Notes: generated by a model not told the origin, from the letters alone. A DNA stretch of 64,000 nt from Glandiceps talaboti (GCF_964340395.1 NC_135566.1:5814501-5878500), one strand, 5' to 3'; positions 59,301 through 64,000 are shown, counted from the stretch's first letter. Translations and numbers: made by a program.

Positions 59301-59649
59301 ACTTAAACCATTAGATATCCTTGATTTCACTGGTGTGATTTTGAAATAATATGGCAGTGCACAATTTTGATGTGGTGTTCTTTTAGGGAGGTCTTACCAA
59401 ACTGAAAGTGTTAATTTTGACTACTTTTCTGTCGTAGACCATAAAAAAACCACTTGATTGTGATGTCTAAGTATAATTTCAAATTTCATTACTGTTCATT
59501 ACAGCTGCTGCCAGTGATGTATTAAGTCCGTCCAGTCTACCAAAAGCCAAAAGTTCACCCAAGACACCAACCAAGAAAAACCCAAGGAAATCTATTCCCT
59601 CCAAGAAACTAGGTGTCAGTAGAAGTGCTGAAAGGATCAGTGCACCAAG
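18013..59649 (+). CDS. Twelve-exon gene for a disordered, motif-repeat protein (3' end beyond window)
   Basis: Twelve exons join in one frame of about 926 residues with no internal stop. Region by region: Lys-rich patch (about residues 36-45), Glu-rich stretch (about 70-98), possible amphipathic helix (about 101-125), Ser/Thr/Pro-rich centre (exon 7, about 228-695), and a basic Ser/Pro/Lys tail (about 836-926). A motif near S-D-x-[DE]-S-[IV]-x-T-E-D-F-E-x-x-F-x-D-x-M recurs at residues about 500-518, 547-568, 669-689, 711-728 and, diverged, 810-828. There is no signal peptide, membrane segment or enzyme signature. SP/TP sites and basic clusters resemble cytoskeletal scaffold or microtubule-associated proteins, but that is only an analogy; I do not recognise the family. 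Introns are phase 1 except after exon 3 (phase 0) and exon 12 (phase 2). The coordinates given are the genomic span; the exons are listed separately. Confidence 0.85.
18196..18342 (+). CDS. Exon 2, Lys patch followed by acidic segment
   Basis: Acceptor TTGCAG ends at 18195; donor GTTTGG starts at 18343. It encodes about 49 residues including YYDIDPNNK, then [12 protein letters not shown] (a possible nuclear-localisation or polyanion-binding patch), then an acidic run ending EEEVIQQ. The exon is phase 1 at both ends. The donor GTTTGG is weak, so another downstream donor remains possible. Confidence 0.8.
19430..19447. repeat. Poly-C tract
   Basis: Eighteen consecutive C, followed by C-rich DNA. 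Confidence 0.97.
20169..20560. repeat. Satellite of about 48 bp, nine copies
   Basis: The core AAAATGACCAGGTTGTACTT recurs at 20169, 20210, 20258, 20304, 20352, 20400, 20440, 20500 and 20540. Full units are 46-48 bp; two are shortened to 40 and one is lengthened to 60 by a poly-C tract (about 20466-20487). Because 48 is a multiple of three, the minus strand reads as a 16-residue peptide repeat ([16 protein letters not shown]) within an ORF spanning 20090-20434. That ORF is best explained by the repeat and not by a gene. Confidence 0.92.
21033..21293. repeat. Two direct copies of a 65-bp block
   Basis: The block at 21033-21093 (starting GATCAATAGAAAAATGTAGC) recurs at 21228-21292 with several substitutions. 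The offset is 195 bp. Both copies sit beside TTGA-rich DNA (about 20760-20870 and 21300-21375), suggesting that a larger unit was duplicated. Confidence 0.75.
21304..21375. repeat. TTGA/ATTG-rich imperfect tetranucleotide repeat
   Basis: Multiple ATTGATTGAT runs with interruptions. In one plus frame this reads as repeated LID residues, which is a repeat artefact. Confidence 0.85.
23423..23527 (+). other. Small ORF of 34 codons, unassigned
   Basis: ATG at 23423 opens [18 protein letters not shown]… and ends at TAA 23525-23527. Its base composition (CGC TAC CTC GCT) is less AT-rich than the surrounding intron and the peptide looks natural, but the length is well within chance. It could be a decayed exon or a transposon fragment. 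Confidence 0.15.
24325..24800 (+). mobile_element. tRNA-derived SINE
   Basis: A pol III type promoter is visible. The A-box-like sequence is TAGTCAAATGG (24333-24343) and the B-box-like sequence is GGTTCAAGCC (24377-24386), with tRNA-like spacing but no complete cloverleaf. A body follows that contains a 77-bp unit present twice (24451-24527 and 24528-24604, each starting CAGTCAACCC). The element seems to end near an A-rich tail (ATAAAAATAAAAAT, about 24786-24799). The ends are approximate and target-site duplications were not identified. Confidence 0.6.
24451..24604. repeat. 77-bp tandem duplication inside the SINE body
   Basis: Two nearly identical copies that share CAGTCAACCC, TATAAATGAGGACCTGGTAG and GCGAAGGATATCATC. 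The duplication lies after the tRNA-like head. Confidence 0.9.
27640..27785 (-). mobile_element. SINE-like repeat family, copy A
   Basis: Shares with copies B and C the core GGCAGAGTTATAGAAAC, then GTTCAGAA, then CTCCATTGA, then GGGATTGAAAC. On the minus strand the last element reads GTTTCAATCCC, like a pol III B box, so the copies are drawn on the minus strand. This copy is the most diverged of the adjacent pair. Confidence 0.5.
27786..27975 (-). mobile_element. SINE-like repeat family, copy B
   Basis: Directly follows copy A in the same orientation. It holds TTCAGAACAAAGATTAATCC, CTATGTAATCCTTATGGCTC and GGGATTGAAACC; the last is GGTTTCAATCC on the minus strand and resembles a B box. Confidence 0.55.
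28825..28982 (+). CDS. Exon 3, Glu-rich region and candidate helix
   Basis: Acceptor TTTTTTTTCCAG ends at 28824; donor GTAAGT starts at 28983. It encodes [20 protein letters not shown]…, a strongly acidic run, followed by [20 protein letters not shown], which has hydrophobic residues spaced as in an amphipathic helix. It starts in phase 1 and ends in phase 0, the only exon of this kind here. Confidence 0.92.
28983..30137 (+). other. Intron 3
   Basis: Contains a dispersed-repeat copy (about 29430-29690, related to 41525-42010) and the triplicated CCAAT/TCATGTGA cluster at 29828-29980. No exon is seen. Confidence 0.7.
29828..29980. repeat. Triplicated unit with CCAAT and TCATGTGA elements
   Basis: Three adjacent units of 51-58 bp each begin CCAATCACA (29829, 29879, 29938) and contain TCATGTGA (29860-29867, 29918-29925, 29969-29976). 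CCAAT is the NF-Y type element and TCATGTGA is the extended E-box bound by the MITF/TFE family in animals. Regulatory function is inferred from matches only. Confidence 0.7.
30138..30240 (+). CDS. Exon 4
   Basis: Acceptor CCCACAG ends at 30137; donor GTTAGT starts at 30241. It encodes [18 protein letters not shown] and then [16 protein letters not shown]. The start continues the hydrophobic pattern of the exon 3 end (ITR-VVLE), so a helix may span the junction. Starts phase 0, ends phase 1. Confidence 0.92.
30241..31492 (+). other. Intron 4
   Basis: No exon or transposon recognised. A perfect 16-bp palindrome CTACATGTACATGTAG lies at 31041-31056. Confidence 0.7.
31493..31603 (+). CDS. Exon 5
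   Basis: Acceptor CCTTCCCCATAG ends at 31492; donor GTAAGT starts at 31604. It encodes [19 protein letters not shown] and then [18 protein letters not shown], rich in Ser, Gly and Asp. The piece SSDFEN loosely echoes the T-E-D-F-E-N part of the repeated motif. Phase 1 at both ends. Confidence 0.9.
31604..32447 (+). other. Intron 5
   Basis: No exon is seen; ordinary AT-rich DNA with a short (CT)n near 32360. Confidence 0.7.
32448..32555 (+). CDS. Exon 6
   Basis: Acceptor CTCTTTCAG ends at 32447; donor GTGAGT starts at 32556. It encodes [20 protein letters not shown] and then [16 protein letters not shown]. The second half is a likely short basic helix. Phase 1 at both ends. Confidence 0.92.
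33089..33114. repeat. (TTTG)n microsatellite
   Basis: Six uninterrupted TTTG units. A related imperfect run lies at 33809-33847. Confidence 0.95.
34244..34318. repeat. 25-bp tandem repeat, three copies, with homeodomain/POU-like sites
   Basis: Copies start at 34244, 34269 and 34294 with almost no differences. Each contains ATGCTAATTATGATG, combining an octamer-like ATGCTAAT with a TAATTA homeodomain core. The sites repeat every 25 bp. Confidence 0.88.
34452..34691 (+). other. Unassigned 79-codon ORF within intron 6
   Basis: Reads [20 protein letters not shown]… and ends …[20 protein letters not shown]…, which looks protein-like. It is not in the phase of the flanking exons (no phase-1 acceptor precedes it in frame), has no obvious donor and no close poly(A) signal. 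It could be a decayed gene or transposon piece, or chance. Confidence 0.2.
34690..34940. repeat. Degenerate C-rich repeat region
   Basis: CCAGTCAAATACCT appears at about 34694 and 34790, with related CAGTATCAAGGACC at about 34852; 'AGAGCTGGTCC'-type pieces lie between. Poly-C runs lie at 34721-34733 and 34864-34882. Confidence 0.65.
35111..35197. repeat. 20-bp minisatellite, about four copies
   Basis: TCTAGCCCTCCACCACCCCC recurs every 20 bp, with units beginning near 35111, 35131, 35151 and 35171. Confidence 0.9.
36035..37435 (+). CDS. Exon 7, large central exon with three motif copies
   Basis: Acceptor TGATTTGCAG ends at 36034; donor GTTAAT starts at 37436. Its 1401 nt encode residues about 228-695. 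In order: Thr-rich segment ([12 protein letters not shown]), Asp/Asn/Tyr acidic stretch ([18 protein letters not shown]), a predicted helix ([19 protein letters not shown]), a Lys patch ([15 protein letters not shown]), then motif copies at 36850-36906 ([19 protein letters not shown]), 36991-37056 (SDTESVVT…[11 protein letters not shown]) and 37357-37419 ([19 protein letters not shown]). Between copies 2 and 3 lie many S/T-P sites ([19 protein letters not shown]). The donor is imperfect; reading on gives GGT and then a TAA at 37438-37440, so a short alternative C terminus is possible. Confidence 0.95.
37814..37819 (+). terminator. Candidate poly(A) signal AATAAA for an alternative 3' end
   Basis: AATAAA lies about 375 bases past the TAA that follows exon 7 if its donor is not used. 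The hexamer is common in AT-rich DNA, so on its own it is weak evidence. Confidence 0.25.
38230..38383. repeat. (CA)n microsatellite, interrupted
   Basis: Long CA-rich run with TA, TG and CG interruptions and an ordered (ACACACAT)n-like section in the second half. Confidence 0.95.
39089..39110. repeat. Small perfect inverted repeat
   Basis: CCTCCACC (39089-39096) and GGTGGAGG (39103-39110) flank a 6-nt loop (AACGTG). It stands out in AT-rich DNA. Confidence 0.7.
39514..39612. repeat. (CA)n microsatellite
   Basis: CA repeats with two ACACGG interruptions. Confidence 0.96.
41525..42010 (+). repeat. Dispersed repeat, copy 2 (related to 29430-29690)
   Basis: Shares with 29430-29690, in the same order: AAAGTTCTTCAATTCTCT, then TTTGAAATAA, then AAAGAAATTT, then GTATTC(G/A)GC(A/G)GCCATATT. 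This copy has extra sequence in the middle, including a poly-G run (41638-41653). Confidence 0.6.
42725..43122. repeat. 80-bp satellite, five copies
   Basis: Units start GTCATTTAGAAA at 42725, 42804, 42884, 42964 and 43044. Four are nearly identical and the first is one base shorter, which points to recent expansion or strong homogenisation. Each unit contains the palindrome TCAGATCTGA. Confidence 0.95.
43143..43318. repeat. (CAGA)n and (CA)n microsatellites
   Basis: (CAGA)n at about 43143-43170 and 43229-43256, then (CA)n to 43318, following directly on the 80-bp satellite. Confidence 0.95.
45517..45601. repeat. Poly-C followed by (CA)n
   Basis: Twelve C at 45517-45528, then CA repeats with GA interruptions to 45601. 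Confidence 0.95.
45955..46370. repeat. Three diverged copies of a roughly 110-bp unit upstream of exon 8
   Basis: Common pieces are GAGTCAATC or GGAATCGTTC, then TATTTC, then TGATAATGATGCC. They occur at about 45970-46020, 46070-46125 and 46298-46360. The order of the pieces is kept while the spacing varies. Confidence 0.6.
46571..46602 (+). repeat. Duplicate of the exon 8 acceptor and first codons
   Basis: TTTACAG followed by ATCTGATACCACCTCATCTC at 46571 closely matches TTTTTAG followed by ATCCAATACCACCTCATCTC at 46668. In the gene's reading phase it reads D-L-I-P-P-H-L, against D-P-I-P-P-H-L in exon 8. It is probably a decoy or alternative 3' splice site produced by a local duplication of 97 bp. 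Confidence 0.7.
46668..46883 (+). CDS. Exon 8, motif cassette
   Basis: Acceptor CTTTTTTTTTTAG ends at 46667; donor GTAAGA starts at 46884. It encodes 72 residues: [15 protein letters not shown], then the motif [18 protein letters not shown] (46715-46768) followed by MIKQVAG, then [20 protein letters not shown], which restarts the S-D-x-D-S-V part of the motif. The basic residues before the Ser resemble the lead-ins of the exon 7 copies (RQ, RRIG, RKAK). Phase 1 at both ends. Confidence 0.95.
46884..49822 (+). other. Intron 8
   Basis: Contains a long (TG)n (47230-47304) and a dispersed-repeat copy near 48445-48600 that is related in inverted orientation to 51590-51760. No exon is seen. Confidence 0.6.
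47230..47304. repeat. (TG)n microsatellite
   Basis: About 37 uninterrupted TG units, the longest pure dinucleotide run in the window. Confidence 0.97.
49823..49927 (+). CDS. Exon 9, provisional
   Basis: Donor GTAGGT starts at 49928 in phase 1. The best phase-1 acceptor is AACATGCAAG ending at 49822, which has a poor pyrimidine tract; AG at 49873 is an in-frame alternative. The coding text [20 protein letters not shown] and then [15 protein letters not shown] is Ser/acidic-rich and stays in frame from exon 8 to exon 10. If this exon is wrong, exon 8 still joins exon 10 in frame because both junctions are phase 1. Confidence 0.5.
51828..51997. repeat. Decaying tandem repeat of about 30 bp
   Basis: Units such as GACTACAAACCTCCTCTCA, then GCT-TCCATG, recur five to six times and become less similar toward the 3' end. 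Confidence 0.7.
53165..53335 (-). mobile_element. SINE-like repeat family, copy C
   Basis: Same family as 27640-27975: GTTCAGAACAAAAGAATAAT, CCTATGTAATCTTTATGGCT, CCATTGAGAAGATAA, then a decayed B-box-like stretch (GGTATTAAAACC). It lies about 25 kb from the other copies and in the same orientation. Confidence 0.55.
53683..53974. mobile_element. Foldback element (MITE candidate) with flanking direct repeats
   Basis: The left arm (53683-53816) and right arm (53830-53974) are reverse complements over most of their length, with a 13-nt loop. Matching blocks include AAGGGCTGTTTTGT, ACCGCCTAATTGTA, ATCCTTGTACTGTGG and CTAATCATTTGTTGA. The right arm has about ten extra bases. TAATGAGGTAGA occurs at 53675-53686 and again at 53976-53987, like a 12-bp target duplication overlapping the end of the element. 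No ORF lies inside. Confidence 0.85.
54991..55021 (+). repeat. G-rich tract, G-quadruplex candidate
   Basis: Four or more G runs (4, 8, 9 and 7 long) separated by single T. It lies on the sense strand, so the unspliced transcript would carry it. Confidence 0.9.
55267..55466 (+). other. Candidate alternative or decayed exon in intron 9
   Basis: A strong-looking acceptor (ACCTTTTATTGTTGCCACAG, ending 55266) precedes a frame that is open in phase 1, the phase left by exon 9, for about 66 codons to TAG at 55464. It reads [20 protein letters not shown]…. The peptide is unlike its neighbours and the antisense is also open, so the call is weak. A donor-like GTAAAC lies inside. Confidence 0.2.
56137..56238 (+). 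CDS. Exon 10, diverged motif cassette
   Basis: Acceptor TTTTCATCTTAG ends at 56136; donor GTGAGG starts at 56239. It encodes [20 protein letters not shown] and then [14 protein letters not shown]. The stretch 56160-56216 aligns with the repeated motif (S-D-L-D-S … E-x-I-E-x-x-F-x-E-I-M) with the TED part altered. A basic tail RKKKPDR follows. Phase 1 at both ends. Confidence 0.93.
56239..57213 (+). other. Intron 10
   Basis: Poly-C runs near 56867-56877 and 56893-56903; a repeat copy at about 56350-56460 is related in inverted orientation to 12835-12950. No exon is seen. Confidence 0.7.
57214..57342 (+). CDS. Exon 11
   Basis: Acceptor TCATTTTGTAG ends at 57213; donor GTAAGT starts at 57343. 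It encodes [20 protein letters not shown] and then [20 protein letters not shown], ending in KK. It begins with a loosely motif-like S-V-S-D-V-N-S-L and turns basic. Phase 1 at both ends. Confidence 0.9.
57935..58049. mobile_element. Small foldback element
   Basis: ACGTTATCT (57935-57943) pairs with AGATAACGT (58041-58049), and TGTGAACACAAAT (57947-57959) pairs perfectly with ATTTGTGTTCACA (58010-58022). The loop is about 50 nt. Confidence 0.75.
58111..58454. mobile_element. Large foldback element (MITE candidate)
   Basis: Arms 58111-58245 and 58308-58454 are imperfect reverse complements with a 62-nt loop. Matching blocks include ACAACTGCTGACATCAGACC with GTCTGATGTCGGCAGTTGT, AGCATGTTGGAA with TTCCAACATGCT, and GATAAGAACAGTTTTA with its exact complement. 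No ORF of note lies inside. Confidence 0.85.
58962..59250. repeat. Three copies of the short dispersed repeat
   Basis: AGGAAACTGAGAAGGATATA, AGGAAACTGAGAGGGATAGT and AGGAAATGGAGGGGGTAATT, each followed by TTGGTA(A/T)AATT. Same family as 6100-6410 and about 45413. Confidence 0.65.
59505..59649 (+). CDS. Exon 12, basic Ser/Pro/Lys-rich segment (last exon seen)
   Basis: Acceptor TTCATTACAG ends at 59504; donor GTAAGT starts at 59650 in phase 2. It encodes [20 protein letters not shown] and then [20 protein letters not shown], ending near SAERISAPR. Strongly basic with SP and TP sites, like the basic regions of microtubule- or DNA-binding disordered proteins. No stop codon, so the coding sequence continues downstream, probably beyond the window. 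Confidence 0.92.
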
Positions 59650-59825
59650 GTAAGTTCCCCTCATAATCCTGCTGCCCACCCCTCTCACATCATTGCCATT
59701 GGCCCCTTTCTGTGGGCTGTCATTGCAGAATACTGGACCATTCCATTTCATGGTGGTGGTCTTTGATAATCTCATCTACCATGCTTTCAGCTTTTTCTAC
59801 ATTATGGATCTTGGGTGTGATCATT

Positions 59826-60170
59826 CTGATTTTATTAGGTTTGATGTTATGTCATGTACTGTGATGTACTGTACTGTACTGTGCTGTTATGAAATGTCAT
59901 GTTGTTTGTCTGTACATTATGTTTGAAGTGATGTAAACTATAATCTGATTGTATGTATTGAGAATGTATTTTATGTGATGTGACATGATGTGATGTGATG
60001 TGATGTGCGTGACGTGATTGATGTTATGTTATGTACTGTGCTGTGCTGTGACATAATGGGATGTGACGTAACATGAAGTGATGTATTACTACAAGATATG
60101 TGATATAATGTGATATGATGTGATATTACGAAATGTAATGGGATGTTATGTGATATGATGTAATCTATCA
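59826..60170. repeat. Imperfect TGATG/TGTGATG pentamer-type array
   Basis: Hundreds of bases of TGATGTGATGTGA-like DNA with TTATG and TACTG variants, starting about 180 bp after exon 12. Confidence 0.85.
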
Positions 60171-60714
60171 TCATTACATGATAGAACACATCTGTGATAT
60201 GTATAAAATAATATATATTTGAACTTAGAATTTCTAATTCAATATTCATCTCCAATGATAATTAATGGTAAGTCGTCAACAACCAAGTTATAGTCTATCA
60301 CCAGCAATTACTCTCACAAAGTGAATACCTTGTAGACATGATATAAGCTGGTCATCAGGTAGTGTTTGCTGTTGCTAAGCAACAGAAGAAACATCCCCAT
60401 GGAAACCATTCTAAACATTGAAATCAGCATCATATTTATACCTGGTAAGTCTAAATATTGTGTGTTTAAAACTCAACAACATCAAAGTTGGAGAATTATT
60501 TTGTGAATGTTCAATAATATATCATGGAATATAATAACAGTTGTAAATGTCATAATGTTGGTGACTGGACCATATGGGGTGGTGTAAGCCAATGTTAGTG
60601 TTTGTAAATAAATGGAATATATTTGTGTCGGCTAAAACAAATACTTTCCTTACAGAATAGCGACATCTTTCGTCTTATACATAAAGATGTATACATATAC
60701 AGACATATACACAC

Positions 60715-61075
60715 AAAAATGAAGGAAAAACTTGAATTTCGTACATTCATGGAAAATAGCATAGGAAAGTATGCCATTCTTTAATGTATCATATGAACCT
60801 AACTATTAGTTAACAAATATTATATATTCCTACATTCTGAATTTTCCAAGTGATAATAAAATATTTCTAACTAAAATTATTGTATAAAAGGTAATGAAAA
60901 ACAGGTCAAGGTTGACAGGAAATATTATTACTTTCATTAAGAAATGACATTTATAGAGTAATAAAGTTATGGTACGATACGCTTCAATAACACTTTCCTT
61001 TGTATATTACATTAATAAAATTGCCATCAGTCATATCTAGAAATTATGGTAATTAAAAACAATTTTGATGATCTC
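60715..61075 (+). repeat. Direct duplication, unit 1
   Basis: Matches 61318-61665 over the whole length with substitutions and small indels. Shared blocks include CCAAGTGATAATAAAATATT and GACATTTATAGAGTAATAAA. The offset is about 600 bp. Confidence 0.85.
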
Positions 61076-61317
61076 ATTGTCAGCTGACCGAGATGAGGTC
61101 AAGTTCTGCTATAGCCTGTAAGATACACTGCCCTCAATGGTGACAGGAGGTAATGTGTGAGGGTGTCCTAACACAAACTACCACTGTTAATGTTATTGTG
61201 TCAAACCACATTCACACTAAAGTTGTTAAAAAACTATTTTATTTGATACCAAGATAAAGGCAAAAGAAACATGTTTGTTATTTCAGCCTAACAGTCTTAT
61301 GCATACACAGATAAATG

Positions 61318-61665
61318 CACATAAAAAAAATGAAGAAAAAACTTGAGTGTCGTACATTCACATCAGAAAATAACGAAGAAAAGCATGGCATTCTGTAAAT
61401 CTACCATGTGAACCAAACTAACTAGTTAATGTTATATGTTCCCACTTTCTGAATTCTCCAAGTGATAATAAAATATTTCTTATTAATCAAAGGAACTATA
61501 AACAGTAATGCATTCACATATGATTTATAACTTCCATTAAAAATGACATTTATAGAGTAATAAAGTTATGATATGATACACTTCAATGATACTTTCCTTT
61601 GTACTTCTCACTAATAAAATTGCTATCAATCATATCATAGAAATTGTGGTAATTTAAAACATAAT
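61318..61665 (+). repeat. Direct duplication, unit 2
   Basis: Second copy of 60715-61075. The roughly 240 bp between them do not match either unit. Both could be copies of one transposon family or a local duplication. Confidence 0.85.
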
Positions 61666-62399
61666 TTGAAGTGTGAATAGCGCCCTCTTGAGTTGACTTT
61701 GCAAAGACTATAATGCTTTCTGTCAAAGTGAAATCCTAGACAAATGAACATAGAAAATGCAGATATATTTCAAACTATTGTCATGTGGATTCATTTTTAA
61801 AGATGAAATTGAAATTGAAACAGAGTCAACTGTAGTGTTTATGAAAATTATGATCATCGTAAATGATTATTTGAAAACAATAATATTAGAAGTCAGGCAA
61901 GAAAGGCTAAACTAACATTTTTGTTTTCTGTAACTAGAATATTTTTTTTTTATCAGACCAAATATATGTTCATTGAAAATTGTTAAATATGAATAATTAG
62001 ACACCACATGTTTAAAGGTAGATTATATGTGTAAATAGTACAGTAACAGGTTGAAATCATGATCTCACTGATTTTAGGGTGTGCACCTGAAAATAAATTT
62101 GACTAGATATATTAAGTGTACAGCTAGACAAATATGTTCACCCTCAGATGATTCAATACTGTTCAGGGTGTACAATATTAGAATTAAGTCATTATATCTA
62201 GTGAAACAGTTTCAAAAAACTGTCCAGTTGTAGTAAATATAGCTTTAAATCTGTTGCTACCCAATTGACATCAACTCAGCCATTGACAACTTTTGGTATT
62301 AAAAGTGTGGGTAGAATTACATTCCTTCGAGAAGCAATGTGATTTAATCTAATAATATATCACTTCAGATTCATCATACTTGATTTACAGATAGATTAT

Positions 62400-62565
62400 A
62401 GTGTAACCTCTTTATAATGAACTCTGTTATAGCGAACATACCATTATATCAAGCACAAATCTAATCCAAACACCTCTAATTCCATGGTTCACTTGTATGA
62501 ACTCTTTAATATAACAAACGGTTTTAATGTCTCCCTTAGAGGTCATAATAAATGAGGTTTAATAC
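62400..62565. mobile_element. pogo/Tigger-like MITE
   Basis: The left end GTGTAACCTCTTTATAATGA then ACTCTGTTATAGCGAAC and the right end, read as its complement (TTAAACCTCATTTATTATGA then CCTC), resemble the TIRs of pogo-type Tc1/mariner elements, known for 'AACCTC…ATAACGAAC' ends. TA flanks are present on both sides. No transposase lies inside. Confidence 0.55.
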
Positions 62566-63099
62566 ATTGTATGTCTTCTTTCAAAAGAGCTTCCTTTTCT
62601 ACTTAGACTACCCTCTGTAGTCTGATTTCCAAACATCTACGTAATCACAGAAATGGCACACTCTATCATCTTCTTCACCTCTGAAAGACAAAACATTTTA
62701 AAAAAGTAACCTACTGAGAAGCTTCATAGGGAAAAGTCTTCTTTTTTTTTTACAACCTTAGGAAAGACATTCTGTCTTGTTAAATGTTATGTCATTACAA
62801 GATAATATTCGTGCCTCCAACTGAAGTGGGCATTCGGTAGTACAAAAAGAACCTACTGAGACATATCCAAGGGTCTGTCTTTCCTTCATCCATATGATGT
62901 CTTGTGTGTACTCAGTGAATCCATAGTGTTTATGCAGTCACCAAAGCAGACAGTCTCCTCTTAGGCTTTTCAGAATATTGTGATGGAAGTAGCTCTCGTG
63001 ATCAAAAAAATTGACAACCATGTAAGCCAAACAGCAAAGTTGGCAGATGTGTGTGATTTCTGTGACACAAACTGTTTCAATTGAAAAATTACTGAAGCT

Positions 63100-63464
63100 A
63101 TGGCACTGCATGCAGTTAATAGAACACTATTTGTTAATGAATTTTATGATGTTCTCGACTTGAAAAATAAAGTACAAGATGATCCCCAAGGAACGAAACC
63201 CAATTATTGAAAGTTGAAGACATAAATGGTAGATTTCGTATTGAACTATTATCTAGCGATGAACTTTACAAAATGAAAGAGAGAAAAATAAACTGGTTTT
63301 TATCTTCATATTTCATAAAATACCCCAAGGTAACTGTAATCTGTGGAGATACTTACATCAGAATCGTTAGAAAAACAAGCAATTATGCAATTTTAGTCAA
63401 GTTGGCACAGTTGCTATGGGAACAAGATAATATTTTAAAGATAATTGCAGACAACTCTATTTGA
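63100..63464 (+). pseudogene. Unassigned ORF pair, possibly a frameshifted fragment
   Basis: An ATG at 63100 opens MALHAVNRTLFVNEFYDVLD… to TGA just after 63205; the next frame from 63207 reads KVEDINGRFRIELLSSDELY… and …IRIVRKTSNYAILVKLAQLL… to TGA at 63462. Together about 120 residues with a one-base frame change. I do not recognise it, and chance remains possible. Confidence 0.2.
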
Positions 63465-63734
63465 GATAATCTCTATGCAGTATAATGAAATATGCACATT
63501 GCTGTTTTATGTTCACCCTTGTAGTAAAATACATCCTTGTATTAATTTTTTGTTTGAGAAATTTGAAATTATTAAAAGTAAAAATTGTACATGGCAAGCT
63601 TCATAGCCATGTACAAACAGACATGTATGTTTAAACTTTTTATGAAATACACTGTATGCAATGATGAAAATATACATACAAATTTATCTATCTCTCTCAT
63701 TCATCAATCAACACATTTATCGTATCCTATGTAA

Positions 63735-63760
63735 TCTTATCAAATCTAATCTAATCTAAT
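63735..63760. repeat. (CTAAT)n microsatellite
   Basis: Four to five units directly before an acceptor-like CAATTTCAG. Confidence 0.9.
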
Positions 63761-63889
63761 CAATTTCAGTCTAGAGAGCGCTAATATTATTTCTTATAAT
63801 TTAATACTTCTCTATAAAAAATCAATTGAATTAATTGATAGTGTTTATGTCACAAGTTCTGCAGGTAATTATAGTTGTAGATATTAACC

Positions 63890-63925
63890 TCCCCCTTCCC
63901 CCTCCCTCCCCCCCCCCCCCCCCCC
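63890..63925. repeat. C-rich tract
   Basis: CCTCCCCCTTCCCCCTCCCT followed by a run of about 18 C. Confidence 0.95.
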
Positions 63926-64000
63926 ACCAGCATCCATCAGATAAGTGGGGATTATAATTTCATAGTAATAAGCGAAATAAATCTGCAGCAAGAATTTCCA

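Larger units (their letters stand above)
57343..59504 (+). other. Intron 11
   Basis: Holds two foldback elements (57935-58049 and 58111-58454) and three copies of the short dispersed repeat (58962, 59063, 59213). No exon is seen. Confidence 0.7.
59650..64000. other. Intron 12 (incomplete)
   Basis: Begins with a TGATG-type array (59826-60170), then a 350-bp direct duplication (60715-61075 and 61318-61665), a pogo-like MITE (62400-62565), an unassigned ORF pair (63100-63464), (CTAAT)n at 63735-63760 and a C-rich tract (63890-63925). One weak phase-2-compatible exon candidate lies at 63770-63864. Confidence 0.55.

Noticed and set aside
63770-63864. Possible exon 13 (acceptor CAATTTCAG, donor GTAATT, phase-2 compatible)
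   Set aside because: The encoded peptide (SLESANIISYNLILLYKKSI…) is hydrophobic and AT-driven, unlike the basic Ser/Pro-rich neighbours; kept only as a weak possibility.
1-64000. CRISPR array, operon or phage-type system
   Set aside because: Tandem repeats lack unique spacers of regular length, and the coding layout is that of a spliced animal gene.

Overview
The window looks like nuclear DNA of an AT-rich invertebrate animal. It has small exons with consensus GT/AG splice sites set in kilobase-scale introns, many (CA)n, (CAGA)n and (TTTG)n microsatellites, long poly-C and poly-G tracts, tRNA-derived SINE-like copies and short foldback elements. There are no operons or bacterial gene signals. 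A marine lophotrochozoan or invertebrate deuterostome would fit, but the sequence alone does not settle the phylum.

Layout. Positions 1-17955 hold no gene I can support; they carry diverged tandem repeats, a pre-miRNA-sized hairpin at 3121-3240 and a long degenerate minisatellite at 12655-13620. From 18013 to 59649 the plus strand carries one multi-exon gene. I could reconstruct twelve coding exons (18013-18067, 18196-18342, 28825-28982, 30138-30240, 31493-31603, 32448-32555, 36035-37435, 46668-46883, 49823-49927, 56137-56238, 57214-57342, 59505-59649). They join in one open frame of about 926 residues, and the gene continues past the window because exon 12 ends at a phase-2 donor. Positions 59650-64000 hold a (TGATG)-like array, a 350-bp direct duplication, a pogo/Tigger-like MITE and an unassigned ORF pair.

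The gene. The predicted protein is mostly disordered: a Lys patch and a Glu-rich stretch near the N terminus, a large Ser/Pro/Thr-rich central exon, and a Lys/Ser/Pro-rich basic C-terminal part. I do not recognise the family. Its most striking property is a motif of about 20 residues repeated at least five times, roughly S-D-x-[DE]-S-[IV]-x-T-E-D-F-E-x-x-F-x-D-x-M: three times in exon 7, once in exon 8 and, diverged, in exon 10. Nearly all its introns are phase 1, so most exons are symmetric cassettes that could be duplicated or skipped without shifting the frame. This motif-cassette architecture is the best candidate here for something undescribed.

Non-coding structure. The introns hold three foldback elements (53683-53974, 57935-58049, 58111-58454), one flanked by 12-bp direct repeats; a triplicated CCAAT/TCATGTGA cluster (29828-29980); a triplicated POU/homeodomain-like cluster (34244-34318); an 80-bp satellite (42725-43122); a 48-bp satellite with an antisense 16-codon repeat (20169-20560); a G-quadruplex candidate (54991-55021); and a tRNA-type SINE (about 24325-24800). 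All calls are by eye; no alignment, folding or database search was run.
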